DNA of 7,642 bases from Bacillota bacterium (GCA_030597345.1 JAUVSA010000102.1:1-7642); one strand, 5' to 3'. Positions 1 to 6,218 are shown, numbered from the stretch's first letter. A program made the numbers and translations. Notes: generated by a model from the sequence alone, not told the origin.

Positions 1-2
1 CG

Positions 3-524
3 ATCGGGCTTGGAACTCTCCTGGACACACTCAGGTTTCGCTCTCTGCTGGGAGAGAGGTTCGACCTGGATCCCTCTCGCCTCGAGGCCCTCATACTGGG
101 AGAGCACGGAGACTCCATGGTGCCTGTCCTCTCCGGGCTGCGCTACGACGGATCCCCGATGTCTGCCCTTCCAACCTATTCGGAGGAGGCAGCGCGGGAG
201 GTCTTCGAGTCGGCGCGCAAGGCCGGCGCCGAGTGCATCCGGCTGAAGGGAGGCGCCGGCTACGCGGTGGGGCTGGCAGTACGGGAGGTGGTGACGGCAG
301 TAGTGGCGGACGCTGGGGCAGTGCTCCCGGTCTCGACGCTGCAGGGCTCGGGTGAGCTTGCCGGCGTGGCGCTCAGCGTGCCGACTCGTGTGGGTAGGAG
401 TGGCGTGCTGGAGTTGCTGCCGCTCAATCTGTCAGAAGAGGAGGGCAGGGGCCTGAAGCGCAGCGCGGAAGTCCTCCGGGGGACGATTACAGCGCTTCAC
501 AAAGGGCTGACCTCAGAGGCCTGA
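3..524 (+). CDS. mdh: Lactate/malate dehydrogenase family, probably malate dehydrogenase; 5' end outside window
   Basis: This is the C-terminal 173 residues of an NAD-dependent 2-hydroxyacid dehydrogenase. Such enzymes interconvert malate and oxaloacetate (or lactate and pyruvate) in the cytoplasm. The reading frame is open from the window edge. It begins in the conserved LDTLRFR segment: the Asp that pairs with the catalytic His is visible residue 8, and the substrate-carboxylate Arg is residue 11. The catalytic His follows in GEHGDSMVP (residue 35). The spacing of these three equals that of Asp168, Arg171 and His195 in lactate dehydrogenase numbering. The downstream segments YAVGLAV, VLPVSTLQG and VPTRVGRSGV fit the substrate-binding domain. 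Met after HGDS resembles malate rather than lactate dehydrogenases, but the specificity-determining loop lies upstream of the window, so lactate dehydrogenase is not excluded. About 145 N-terminal residues with the Rossmann fold are missing. The next gene starts 15 bp downstream on the same strand, so an operon is likely. Confidence 0.88.
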   Translation: MGLGTLLDTLRFRSLLGERFDLDPSRLEALILGEHGDSMVPVLSGLRYDGSPMSALPTYSEEAAREVFESARKAGAECIRLKGGAGYAVGLAVREVVTAVVADAGAVLPVSTLQGSGELAGVALSVPTRVGRSGVLELLPLNLSEEEGRGLKRSAEVLRGTITALHKGLTSEA

Positions 525-539
525 GGGCGGAGAAAGACA

Positions 540-1196
540 ATGAAGATCGAGTTTCTCGGTCACGCAGCCTTCCTGATCACCACCGCGGACGGCACTAAGA
601 TCGTCACCGACCCCTACGAACCCGGCGGATTCGGCGGCGCGATCGCCTACGGGCCGCTGAAGGAGCCTGCTGACATCGTCGTGATCAGCCACGACCACGC
701 GGACCACAACTACGTCAAGATGGTCCCTGGGAAGCCCCTGGTCGTGACCGGCACGGAAGAGCAAACCCATCTCGGGATCGTCTTCCGAGCGCTGGCGGCC
801 CATCACGATACGAATCGCGGCGCCGAGCGGGGTGACAACATCGTGCGCGTTATCGAGGCCGACGACATGTCGGTCTGCCACCTCGGGGATTTGGGCCACG
901 CGCTCAGCGCGGAGGATGCTACTGCTCTGGGATCACTGGCCGTGCTGATGGTGCCCGTGGGCGGCACCTTCACCATCGACGCCAAAGGCGCGCCGGCAGT
1001 GGTCAACCGCCTCCGGCCGCGCATCGCTATTCCCATGCACTACCGCACTGCTAAAGTCAGCCTCGGCATCGCCCCGGTGGACGACTTCTTGGCCGGCAAG
1101 ACGCAGGTCCGGCGAGTGGACGGTTCGGAGATCGCGGTCACGAAAGAAACGCTCCCCGAGCCCACCGAGATCGTGCTGCTCAGCCCGGCTCTCTGA
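540..1196 (+). CDS. Metallo-beta-lactamase-fold metal-dependent hydrolase, UPF0173 / UlaG-like
   Basis: The protein is 218 residues, a usual length for UPF0173-type cytoplasmic hydrolases; the natural substrate of this family is generally unknown. The N-terminus MKIEFLGHAAFLI is the typical opening beta-hairpin with its GH(A/S) motif. Predicted metal ligands are the HDHADH motif (residues 51-56), His88 or His89 in AAHHD, Asp117 in HLGDLGH, and His167 in PMHYRT. The PVGG segment (139-142) is also typical of the family. All ligands are present, so it should be active. The ATG start is preceded by a purine-rich GGCGGAG ribosome site about 8 nt upstream, in the 15-bp gap after the dehydrogenase. 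No promoter is visible between the two genes, so they are probably co-transcribed. The gene converges on the lipoprotein gene with a gap of 28 bp. The family call is firm; the substrate is not predictable. Confidence 0.9.
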   Translation: MKIEFLGHAAFLITTADGTKIVTDPYEPGGFGGAIAYGPLKEPADIVVISHDHADHNYVKMVPGKPLVVTGTEEQTHLGIVFRALAAHHDTNRGAERGDNIVRVIEADDMSVCHLGDLGHALSAEDATALGSLAVLMVPVGGTFTIDAKGAPAVVNRLRPRIAIPMHYRTAKVSLGIAPVDDFLAGKTQVRRVDGSEIAVTKETLPEPTEIVLLSPAL

Positions 1197-1224
1197 GCAC
1201 TCTTCTCGCGTCGACGGCGGTCTA

Positions 1225-3765
1225 CTAGCGCAGATAGCCGAGCGAGCGGAGCTGGTCCTGCATGTCCGACGGCAGCGACTCTGCGCGTGGACTGCCGGCG
1301 GGAGGGGCCGCTGCCGCCGCCCGCGGCAGCCAGATCCAGATACCCCAGGTGTCCAGATCTCCAGGAACCGGCGGTTCATCGGCAAGCAGCATCGGCCTGG
1401 CCTCCGGGCCGATGCTGAGCGGCATCTTCCCGGCGGGCCTCTGTTGGCTGCCGAGGTGAAAGCGCGTCACCTCCGCGGGTTCGCCGCCCGAGGTGACCGA
1501 GACAACCACGGCGGAATTGCGGTCCTGGGGCTCGAACAGGATGACATGAGGGTCCTCGCCCGGTGAGAGCGTGATCTGCGCGCGATGTCCCCGCGACTGT
1601 GCCGAGGGATTATCGGCCCTCCTCCTGGTTACGGTAAGCCTGTCTGTCTGCTGTAGAGTTGGTGCGTCCAGATAGGAGAGCGGCCCGTCGCACGTGAGCT
1701 CGACCGCCACCTCATGGGGTCTGGGGCCGTCCACCACGAGCCGGAAACCGCGCGCGGCCCGCATCGCCAGGCCAGCTAGTACGCGCCGCATGTGGTGAAG
1801 CCGCTCCGGCGCTTCGGCGGCAAGGTTGTCCATTTCCCCAGGATCGCGCGCGATGTCGTAGAGCTCCTCCTGCTGCTCGCCGCGCCAACTCATATAGCAC
1901 CAGCGTCCTTCTCGCGCCAGCAGCGCGGCGCCCCGGCTCTCACAGAAAATGGGGGTTGAATCACTCCTCCCGGCGCCCTGGAGCAACGGGGTGAGCGACC
2001 GCCCTACCATGCCGGGCGGAGCAGCAACGCCGGCCAGATCCAGCAGAGTCGGCATTAGGTCCACCAGTGCTACCGCCTGAGTTACCCGCCGGCCGCGCCA
2101 TCGGGCGTGCGGAAGATGGACAAGCAGAGGGACGCGCGCCACCTCCCGGTACGGCACACCGCCGTGGCTCATGGCCCCGTGGTCGCCGAGTGACTCGCCA
2201 TGATCGGCCGTCAGCACCACAACCGTGTCTTTCCCCCAGGGCTGCTTGAGCAGCCACTCCAGGAAGAGACGCAAGTAGCGATCCGTTTGGCGGATCTCGC
2301 CATCGTAGAGGTCCCGTATGTACTGGAGGTCGGCCGGCGAGAGATTCTCCGGCTTCTCGTGCAGAGCAGCGTCCATGAGCCGACGGGGGTCAGTGAGGGG
2401 ACCTAGGTAGCCGCTGTCGAACTGCTCCAGGCAGTGCGCCCGGCCCTGGAAGTAGTTGTGCACCTCGTAGGTATGCAGGAAGAGGAAGAAGGGCGTCTGA
2501 GGGTCCCCCGCCAGGCGACGCTTCAGCACCGCCAACTGGTCGGCCAGCAGTGGTGTGTGCTGGGGAGACCAATACCAGTCGAACCCTGAATCCCAGCCGA
2601 GGGCCGGATTCATGAAACCCCCGCCAACGCAGGCAAGCGTCTTGTATCCGGACTTACGAAGCTCTCCCTGAAGTGAAACCGGCAGCACTACAGGTGGGAC
2701 GTAGTAACCCTCGCCTCCGGTTTCCGCCGGCTCGCGGAAAGACCCGGCGATCTGTGATCCGCCGATGAAGCGATAGCTTGATGTAAGCAAGCTCAGAGTC
2801 GACGGTAGGGTCCATGTCGCCTGGCAGGTGACGTCCTCGAACAGCACACTTTCCTGCGCCAGGCGATCGAGGAAGGGGCTGGTTTCCCGTTCATATCCGT
2901 AGCACCCGAGATGGTCCGCGCGGAGCGCATCCACAAACACGAGAACGATGTTCGGGCGCGGCTCTTGGGCCGGGGCAAGAATCGTCGGATTTGCCCACAG
3001 TGCGTAGGCGGCGGCGAATTCCTCTTGCGCCCCCGCCCGGGGCGCACCGACTGCTTCGGTCACAAGTTCGATCTCCACCTCCTCTCCGTACCCTGAAGGC
3101 AGATCGATTGTGACCGGAGACCAATTCGGGTCGTCGGCAGCGCGCCAGCGCTTCAGCTCCGTGGACAGCAGTTCGATTGTCTCATCGCCTCGGCGCAGAC
3201 GCACACAGAACCGGACCCCCCCGCCTTTCTTGTTCCAGCTGTTGGGCGCCAGGCCGAAGGCAGTGCGGAGCATCGCCCCCTTAGGAAGCCGCACTTTCTG
3301 CCTGAGAGTATACGGAGCCGGAGTGCAGATGGCCGGCTGGCGGACGTCTCCCAGGGTGATTCGACGGTGGCCATCGCCGCCCCGTGGGAGGGCAGCATGG
3401 GTGTCGTTCCCGTGGAAGTGATCCACGAAGTGGAATGCCTCCCCAGGGGCGAGTTCGATCGGCTGGCCGGATTCCACGACAGGCGGTGGCCAGGCCGAAG
3501 GGGCAGCCGGGGAGGGGACCTCACGTCGGCCGGCGGAGCATCCGGCCGCCGCCAGCGCGCAGGCGATGAGTATCAGCAAAAGACTTCGGCGGCTTGGCGC
3601 AACGTCAAGCGCAGAACCGTAACGGAAGAATGCCGACCTGGCTCTCCCACGTAAGCCCGACCACAGCGACTTCGGCCGTCGTACGTTGTGCTGACCTCTC
3701 GCCGTCCTCGATGGCCCCTGCGCGTTCGCTGCCACGTCCTTGCCACGCGGAGACCTGTCCACCAT
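1225..3765 (-). CDS. Predicted lipoprotein with alkaline-phosphatase/sulfatase-superfamily domain (Thr at nucleophile position)
   Basis: With the start chosen here the protein is 846 residues. A hydrophobic run SLLLILIACALAAAGC (61-76) after Arg59-Arg60 ends in a lipobox with acylated Cys76, so the protein is probably membrane-anchored and faces outward. Residues about 96-266 form a beta-rich extra region of carbohydrate-binding-like character. The sulfatase-fold domain runs from about 270 (RPNIVLVFVDALRAD) to 670. Predicted metal ligands are Asp279, Asp521-His522 in TADHGESLGDHG, and His534. The nucleophile motif reads TLPST: Thr319 stands where classical sulfatases have the Cys/Ser converted to formylglycine, and the motif Arg is also absent. 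The enzyme is therefore more likely a phospho- or other ester hydrolase/transferase than a true sulfatase. The C-terminus ends LRSLGYLR, a tail common in such proteins from several phyla. The frame is open to 3987, but ATG 3765 has the best ribosome site (GGAGGAGG, 9 nt away). This leaves an unusually long 58-residue stretch before the signal anchor, so a later non-ATG start is possible. Confidence 0.85.
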   Translation of the reverse strand: MVDRSPRGKDVAANAQGPSRTARGQHNVRRPKSLWSGLRGRARSAFFRYGSALDVAPSRRSLLLILIACALAAAGCSAGRREVPSPAAPSAWPPPVVESGQPIELAPGEAFHFVDHFHGNDTHAALPRGGDGHRRITLGDVRQPAICTPAPYTLRQKVRLPKGAMLRTAFGLAPNSWNKKGGGVRFCVRLRRGDETIELLSTELKRWRAADDPNWSPVTIDLPSGYGEEVEIELVTEAVGAPRAGAQEEFAAAYALWANPTILAPAQEPRPNIVLVFVDALRADHLGCYGYERETSPFLDRLAQESVLFEDVTCQATWTLPSTLSLLTSSYRFIGGSQIAGSFREPAETGGEGYYVPPVVLPVSLQGELRKSGYKTLACVGGGFMNPALGWDSGFDWYWSPQHTPLLADQLAVLKRRLAGDPQTPFFLFLHTYEVHNYFQGRAHCLEQFDSGYLGPLTDPRRLMDAALHEKPENLSPADLQYIRDLYDGEIRQTDRYLRLFLEWLLKQPWGKDTVVVLTADHGESLGDHGAMSHGGVPYREVARVPLLVHLPHARWRGRRVTQAVALVDLMPTLLDLAGVAAPPGMVGRSLTPLLQGAGRSDSTPIFCESRGAALLAREGRWCYMSWRGEQQEELYDIARDPGEMDNLAAEAPERLHHMRRVLAGLAMRAARGFRLVVDGPRPHEVAVELTCDGPLSYLDAPTLQQTDRLTVTRRRADNPSAQSRGHRAQITLSPGEDPHVILFEPQDRNSAVVVSVTSGGEPAEVTRFHLGSQQRPAGKMPLSIGPEARPMLLADEPPVPGDLDTWGIWIWLPRAAAAAPPAGSPRAESLPSDMQDQLRSLGYLR

Positions 3766-3774
3766 CGACGGCAT

Positions 3775-3782
3775 CCTCCTCC
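3775..3782 (-). promoter_or_regulatory. Ribosome binding site deciding the lipoprotein start
   Basis: On the minus strand this reads GGAGGAGG, a near-perfect anti-SD match. It lies 9 nt from ATG 3765 but directly against ATG 3774, which is too close for initiation. It therefore favours 3765 over 3774 and over the upstream in-frame ATG at 3987. Confidence 0.55.
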
Positions 3783-3868
3783 ATCGTCTGCCTCTTGTCT
3801 GGTTAGGCGTTCCCGCGTGGCGTTCCTGCGCAAGCAGCCTGGCGGCAACTCCGCGCCCTCTTCGCGTC

Positions 3869-3887
3869 ACGGGCCGAACTGGCCCGT
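3869..3887. repeat. Perfect inverted repeat in the divergent intergenic region
   Basis: ACGGGCC and GGCCCGT flank a 5-nt spacer (GAACT). It lies about 105 bp upstream of the chosen lipoprotein start and 124 bp upstream of the membrane-protein start. It could be an operator or a hairpin in the lipoprotein leader. Nothing in the sequence decides between these. Confidence 0.4.
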
Positions 3888-3909
3888 CTGTCCGCCGGGA
3901 GAGTGCGGA

Positions 3910-3937
3910 CGGATTCGTCAACTCGGATCCGTCAACT
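3910..3937. repeat. 14-bp tandem direct repeat, candidate operator between divergent genes
   Basis: Two adjacent copies of CGGATYCGTCAACT occupy 3910-3923 and 3924-3937 and differ at a single base (T or C). On the minus strand each copy contains TTGACG, which is close to a -35 hexamer, but no convincing -10 follows at 16-18 bp for either copy. The pair sits between the divergent lipoprotein and membrane-protein genes. Tandem half-sites with such a period often bind a regulator, but this role is inferred from position only. Confidence 0.45.
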
Positions 3938-4010
3938 GTGGAATAAGGGGCTTGGTCATGGATTGGCGCAGCAGGGGCCACCACCACGATTGCCGTTCGT
4001 GGAGGAAGCT

Positions 4011-4451
4011 ATGCCTGTGTCGCCCGTCCGGCCCAGCCGCCGAGTCCACCTCGGTTCGCCTGTGGTGCCGGTAAACCCGTCCGCCACCTATCTGCGCCAT
4101 CGTGCCGCGGCCGAGCGCGCCTATAGTGCGCGGCGGCGGACCAGGCAGTGGCGACGGCTGCTGCTGTTGTTCGCGTGTGGACTACTCTACTTCGCCATTG
4201 GGCGAGACTTGATAGCTCTCGTTCTGGCGAAGAACGATGCAGTGGCGATGGAGGTCCGCCGGGATGTCCACGCGCTCGGTAAGGACGTGGAATCCATCAT
4301 CGCCGCGGGCCAGGCGCAGGCTGCGTCTGAGTTCACTTCTCCCCTGGCCTTCACCTCCGCTGCTGTTCTCGCCAGCGCGGCGGGGCCGTCTGACGTCGAC
4401 GCGCTGCTGTCCGAGCGGCCGATCGACTTCCAGTCGCGAGTGCAACGATGA
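4011..4451 (+). CDS. Hypothetical single-pass membrane protein
   Basis: This is a 146-residue protein that I do not recognise. ATG 4011 is chosen over the in-frame ATG at 3903 because GGAGG lies 5 nt upstream of it (4001-4005). Residues 1-49 are rich in Arg, Pro and Ser and end in a strongly basic stretch (RRRTRQWRR). A hydrophobic segment, LLLLFACGLLYFAIG, follows (about 50-64), continuing less strongly to about 73. The basic flank suggests the N-terminus stays in the cytoplasm. The part after the membrane segment (about 74-100) is charged and possibly helical, followed by an Ala/Ser-rich stretch and a polar tail. The layout (basic N-terminus, one membrane helix, short helical extracytoplasmic part) recalls small divisome proteins of the FtsB/DivIC type, but no diagnostic motif supports that. 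It ends 13 bp before the 24-bp tandem repeat and 105 bp before the phosphorylase gene. Confidence 0.6.
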   Translation: MPVSPVRPSRRVHLGSPVVPVNPSATYLRHRAAAERAYSARRRTRQWRRLLLLFACGLLYFAIGRDLIALVLAKNDAVAMEVRRDVHALGKDVESIIAAGQAQAASEFTSPLAFTSAAVLASAAGPSDVDALLSERPIDFQSRVQR

Positions 4452-4464
4452 CGCCAGCGCAGTT

Positions 4465-4512
4465 GGGGCGAGCATTGCTCCCTCTGTCGGGGCGAGCATT
4501 GCTCCCTCTGTC
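4465..4512. repeat. Perfect 24-bp tandem duplication, two copies, upstream of the phosphorylase promoter
   Basis: Copies at 4465-4488 and 4489-4512 are identical. Each holds the palindrome GAGCATTGCTC (5-bp arms around a central T), with weaker symmetry extending outward (GGG on the left, CCTC on the right). The palindrome centres are therefore 24 bp apart, a little over two helical turns, on nearly the same DNA face. The array ends one base before the extended -10 element and so covers the -35 region. It may be a regulator-binding array, or a recent slippage duplication with no function. Confidence 0.85.
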
Positions 4513-4513
4513 G

Positions 4514-4522
4514 TGATATAAT
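4514..4522 (+). promoter_or_regulatory. Extended -10 promoter of the pyrimidine-nucleoside phosphorylase gene
   Basis: The sequence TGATATAAT is a perfect extended -10 element (TGn-TATAAT). The expected transcript start is near 4529, giving a leader of about 28 nt to GTG 4557. No good -35 hexamer lies at 16-18 bp, which is usual for extended -10 promoters. The 24-bp tandem repeat occupies that position instead. Confidence 0.7.
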
Positions 4523-4556
4523 CCGCTTCGGACTGGCGCATAGATGGAGCACTCCC

Positions 4557-5855
4557 GTGACTATTGACGAGGTGATTGCGAAGAAGCGCGACGGCCTGGA
4601 GCTTTCCAAGGAGGAGATCAGCCAAGCGGTTTGTGGGTATTCGCGCGGACTGGTACCGGACTCCCAGATGGCGGCGCTGCTGATGGCGATAGTGCTGCGC
4701 GGCATGACGTCCCAAGAGACTGCCGATCTCACGTTCGCCATGGCTGAGTCTGGGGAGCGCCTTGATCTTTCGACGATCCCCGGAACCAAAGTGGACAAGC
4801 ACTCCACCGGAGGAGTGGGAGACAAGACCACACTGGTGGTTGCCCCACTCGTTGCCTCCTTCGGGGTCCCGGTGCCCAAGATGTCGGGCCGCGCATTGGG
4901 CCACACGGGCGGAACCATCGACAAGCTGGAATCCCTGCCCGGCTTGACGACAGACCTCCCGCCGGAGCGCTTCGTCAGGCAGGTGGCGGAGATCGGCGTG
5001 GCCATTGCCGCGCAGACGGACCAGATGGTCCCCGCGGACAAGAAGATCTATGCGCTTAGAGATGCCACTGCCACCGTGGAGAGCATACCCCTGATCGCCA
5101 GCTCGGTCATGAGCAAGAAGCTGGCCGTGGGTGCAGACGCGATTGTGCTGGATGTGAAGGCAGGCCACGGGGGGTTCATGCCGGACGTGGAGTCCGCACG
5201 CACGCTGGCCGGAGCGATGGTTGATATCGGCCTCCGCGCGGGCAAGCGAACAGTGGCGTTGGTCACTCGGATGGATGAGCCGCTCGGCACGGCCGTGGGA
5301 GACGTGGTTGAGCTGGTGGAGGCCGTGGAGACACTGGCAGGAAGGGGCCCCGCGGATTTCGTCGAGCTCTGCGAGATCGTTGCCGGTCACATGCTATGCC
5401 TTGGGGGCGCCGTTCCCAGCCCACAGGAGGGACGAGAGAGTGCCCAGTTGAACTTGGCCTCCGGGGCGGGACTGGAGAAGTTGGAGGAGATGATCGTCGC
5501 TCAGGGCGGCTGCAGGGAGGCAGTGCGGGATCTCAAAAAGCTGATGGGAGAAACCGACCATATCCCCGTTGAGGTGGAACGGCAGGGCTATGTGGCCGCG
5601 ATCGATGCCCGCCGCATCGGGCTCGCCCTGCGCGATCTCAAGGCCCTCGCCGGCGAACGGAGGCGTACGTGCGGCGTGTTGCTGCACAAGAAGACTGGAG
5701 ACGCGATCGGGGGCGAGCCGGTAGCCACTCTCCTGGTACCTGCGGGGCTGCGAGACCTGTCGGCGAGGGCGGTCAGTCAAGTGCAGGGAGCGTTCGAGGT
5801 AGCCGAATCTGCGCCTGTGACGCCGAGCATGCTGGCAGCGGTGGTGCTGCCGTAG
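4557..5855 (+). CDS. pdp: Pyrimidine-nucleoside phosphorylase (thymidine phosphorylase family)
   Basis: The 432-residue enzyme splits uridine, thymidine or deoxyuridine with phosphate, releasing the base and (deoxy)ribose-1-phosphate for pyrimidine salvage in the cytoplasm. The length matches the Bacillus-type family (about 433). The family signature appears as SGRALGHTGGTIDKLE (110-125). Active-site residues fall at canonical positions: His82 in KHSTGGVGD, Arg168 in YALRD, Ser183, and Lys187 in SSVMSKK. Lys108 in PKMSGR resembles broad-specificity Pdp rather than DeoA, where Met is usual as I recall, so Pdp is preferred over strict thymidine phosphorylase. One oddity is Lys90 in VGDKTTL, where Bacillus enzymes have Thr. 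The domain order is alpha, alpha/beta with a phosphate-binding Gly-rich loop, and a C-terminal alpha+beta domain, all complete. The GTG start follows GGAG (4546-4549) by 7 nt. It has its own promoter, probably regulated through the tandem repeat, and converges on the RRM gene with a 26-bp gap. Confidence 0.95.
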   Translation: MTIDEVIAKKRDGLELSKEEISQAVCGYSRGLVPDSQMAALLMAIVLRGMTSQETADLTFAMAESGERLDLSTIPGTKVDKHSTGGVGDKTTLVVAPLVASFGVPVPKMSGRALGHTGGTIDKLESLPGLTTDLPPERFVRQVAEIGVAIAAQTDQMVPADKKIYALRDATATVESIPLIASSVMSKKLAVGADAIVLDVKAGHGGFMPDVESARTLAGAMVDIGLRAGKRTVALVTRMDEPLGTAVGDVVELVEAVETLAGRGPADFVELCEIVAGHMLCLGGAVPSPQEGRESAQLNLASGAGLEKLEEMIVAQGGCREAVRDLKKLMGETDHIPVEVERQGYVAAIDARRIGLALRDLKALAGERRRTCGVLLHKKTGDAIGGEPVATLLVPAGLRDLSARAVSQVQGAFEVAESAPVTPSMLAAVVLP

Positions 5856-5881
5856 GGGGGTTGAGCGAGGCCCGCGGCTGA

Positions 5882-6151
5882 CTAGCTGCGAGGCGCGCGG
5901 GGATTAGCGCGGCTCACCACCAGCAGACGCCCGTTAAACTCACGTCCGTTCATCGTGGCGACGGCGCGTGCCGCGCATTCCGGGCTCGGCAGTTCCAGGA
6001 AGCCGTACCCGCATGACCGTCCCGTCCTGCGGTCTTGAATGATTCGCGCGTCTACTACCGGAGCGACTTCCTCGAAGAGAGCAACGAGGTCATCCTCCGT
6101 CGTCCGCCACGGCAAGTTCGCGATGTAGACCGTACTGTCATCCTTAGCCAC
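5882..6151 (-). CDS. RRM-domain RNA-binding protein
   Basis: This is an 89-residue single RNA recognition motif of the small bacterial Rbp type, which binds single-stranded RNA and is often cold-induced. RNP2 is VYIANL (8-13). RNP1 is CGYGFLEL (47-54), with the aromatic residues Tyr49 and Phe51 that stack on RNA bases. The usual basic first residue of RNP1 is Cys here and the last position is Leu rather than aromatic, although Arg45 lies two residues before. The helices (TEDDLVALFEEV, PECAARAVATMNG) complete the beta-alpha-beta-beta-alpha-beta fold. A short RANPRAPRS basic tail follows, without a Gly-rich region. The frame is open to an ATG at 6274, but GTG 6151 is preferred: GGGAG lies 8 nt upstream and the product MAKDDSTVYIANLPW is a typical RRM start. 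The ATG start would add 41 residues of low-complexity, non-conserved sequence. The cold-shock gene lies upstream on the same strand, 314 bp away. Confidence 0.88.
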   Translation of the reverse strand: MAKDDSTVYIANLPWRTTEDDLVALFEEVAPVVDARIIQDRRTGRSCGYGFLELPSPECAARAVATMNGREFNGRLLVVSRANPRAPRS

Positions 6152-6159
6152 CGCATGGA

Positions 6160-6182
6160 CTCCCAGATGGGCCGAAGGCCCA
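6160..6182 (-). promoter_or_regulatory. RRM ribosome site with adjacent hairpin
   Basis: The ribosome site GGGAG occupies 6160-6164 (minus strand), 8 nt before GTG 6151. Three bases upstream of it is a 6-bp stem with a TTC triloop (TGGGCC and GGCCCA arms, 6168-6182). A stem this close to the ribosome site could affect 30S access. Confidence 0.45.
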
Positions 6183-6195
6183 GTTGTCTCAGACG

Positions 6196-6218
6196 TGCTG
6201 GCCGGCTGCTGGCCAGCA
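6196..6218 (-). promoter_or_regulatory. Second hairpin in the leader of the RRM gene
   Basis: Arms TGCTGGCC (6196-6203) and GGCCAGCA (6211-6218) give an 8-bp perfect stem with a 7-nt loop. It lies 45-67 nt upstream of the chosen RRM start. An alternative pairing is possible through the inner GCTGGCCAGC palindrome. Its role is unknown. Confidence 0.4.

Noticed and set aside
1177..1199. Stem TGCTCAG/CTGAGCA with a 9-nt loop at the end of the hydrolase gene, possible terminator
   Set aside because: The loop is large and no T-run follows on either strand; it overlaps the coding end and is probably chance.
3766..3987. Extension of the lipoprotein reading frame to ATG 3987
   Set aside because: The added stretch has no protein-like pattern, no good ribosome site, and covers the direct and inverted repeats of the divergent regulatory region.
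4465..4512. The 24-bp tandem repeat as a short CRISPR array
   Set aside because: The copies are directly adjacent with no spacers, there are only two, and no cas genes are present.
4237..4521. Plus-strand frame in which the 24-bp repeat would encode VGASIAPS twice
   Set aside because: The amino-acid repeat only reflects that 24 is a multiple of three. The frame overlaps the membrane-protein gene and the phosphorylase promoter and has no credible start.
4182..5390. Long minus-strand open frame of 402 codons opposite the phosphorylase
   Set aside because: It lies antisense to a clearly conserved enzyme and has no family-like segments; high GC keeps such shadow frames open.
5834..5851. GGCAGC-n6-GCTGCC hairpin at the phosphorylase stop
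   Set aside because: It lies wholly in coding sequence, is followed by GTAGGGGGG rather than a U-tract, and such stems are common in GC-rich genes.
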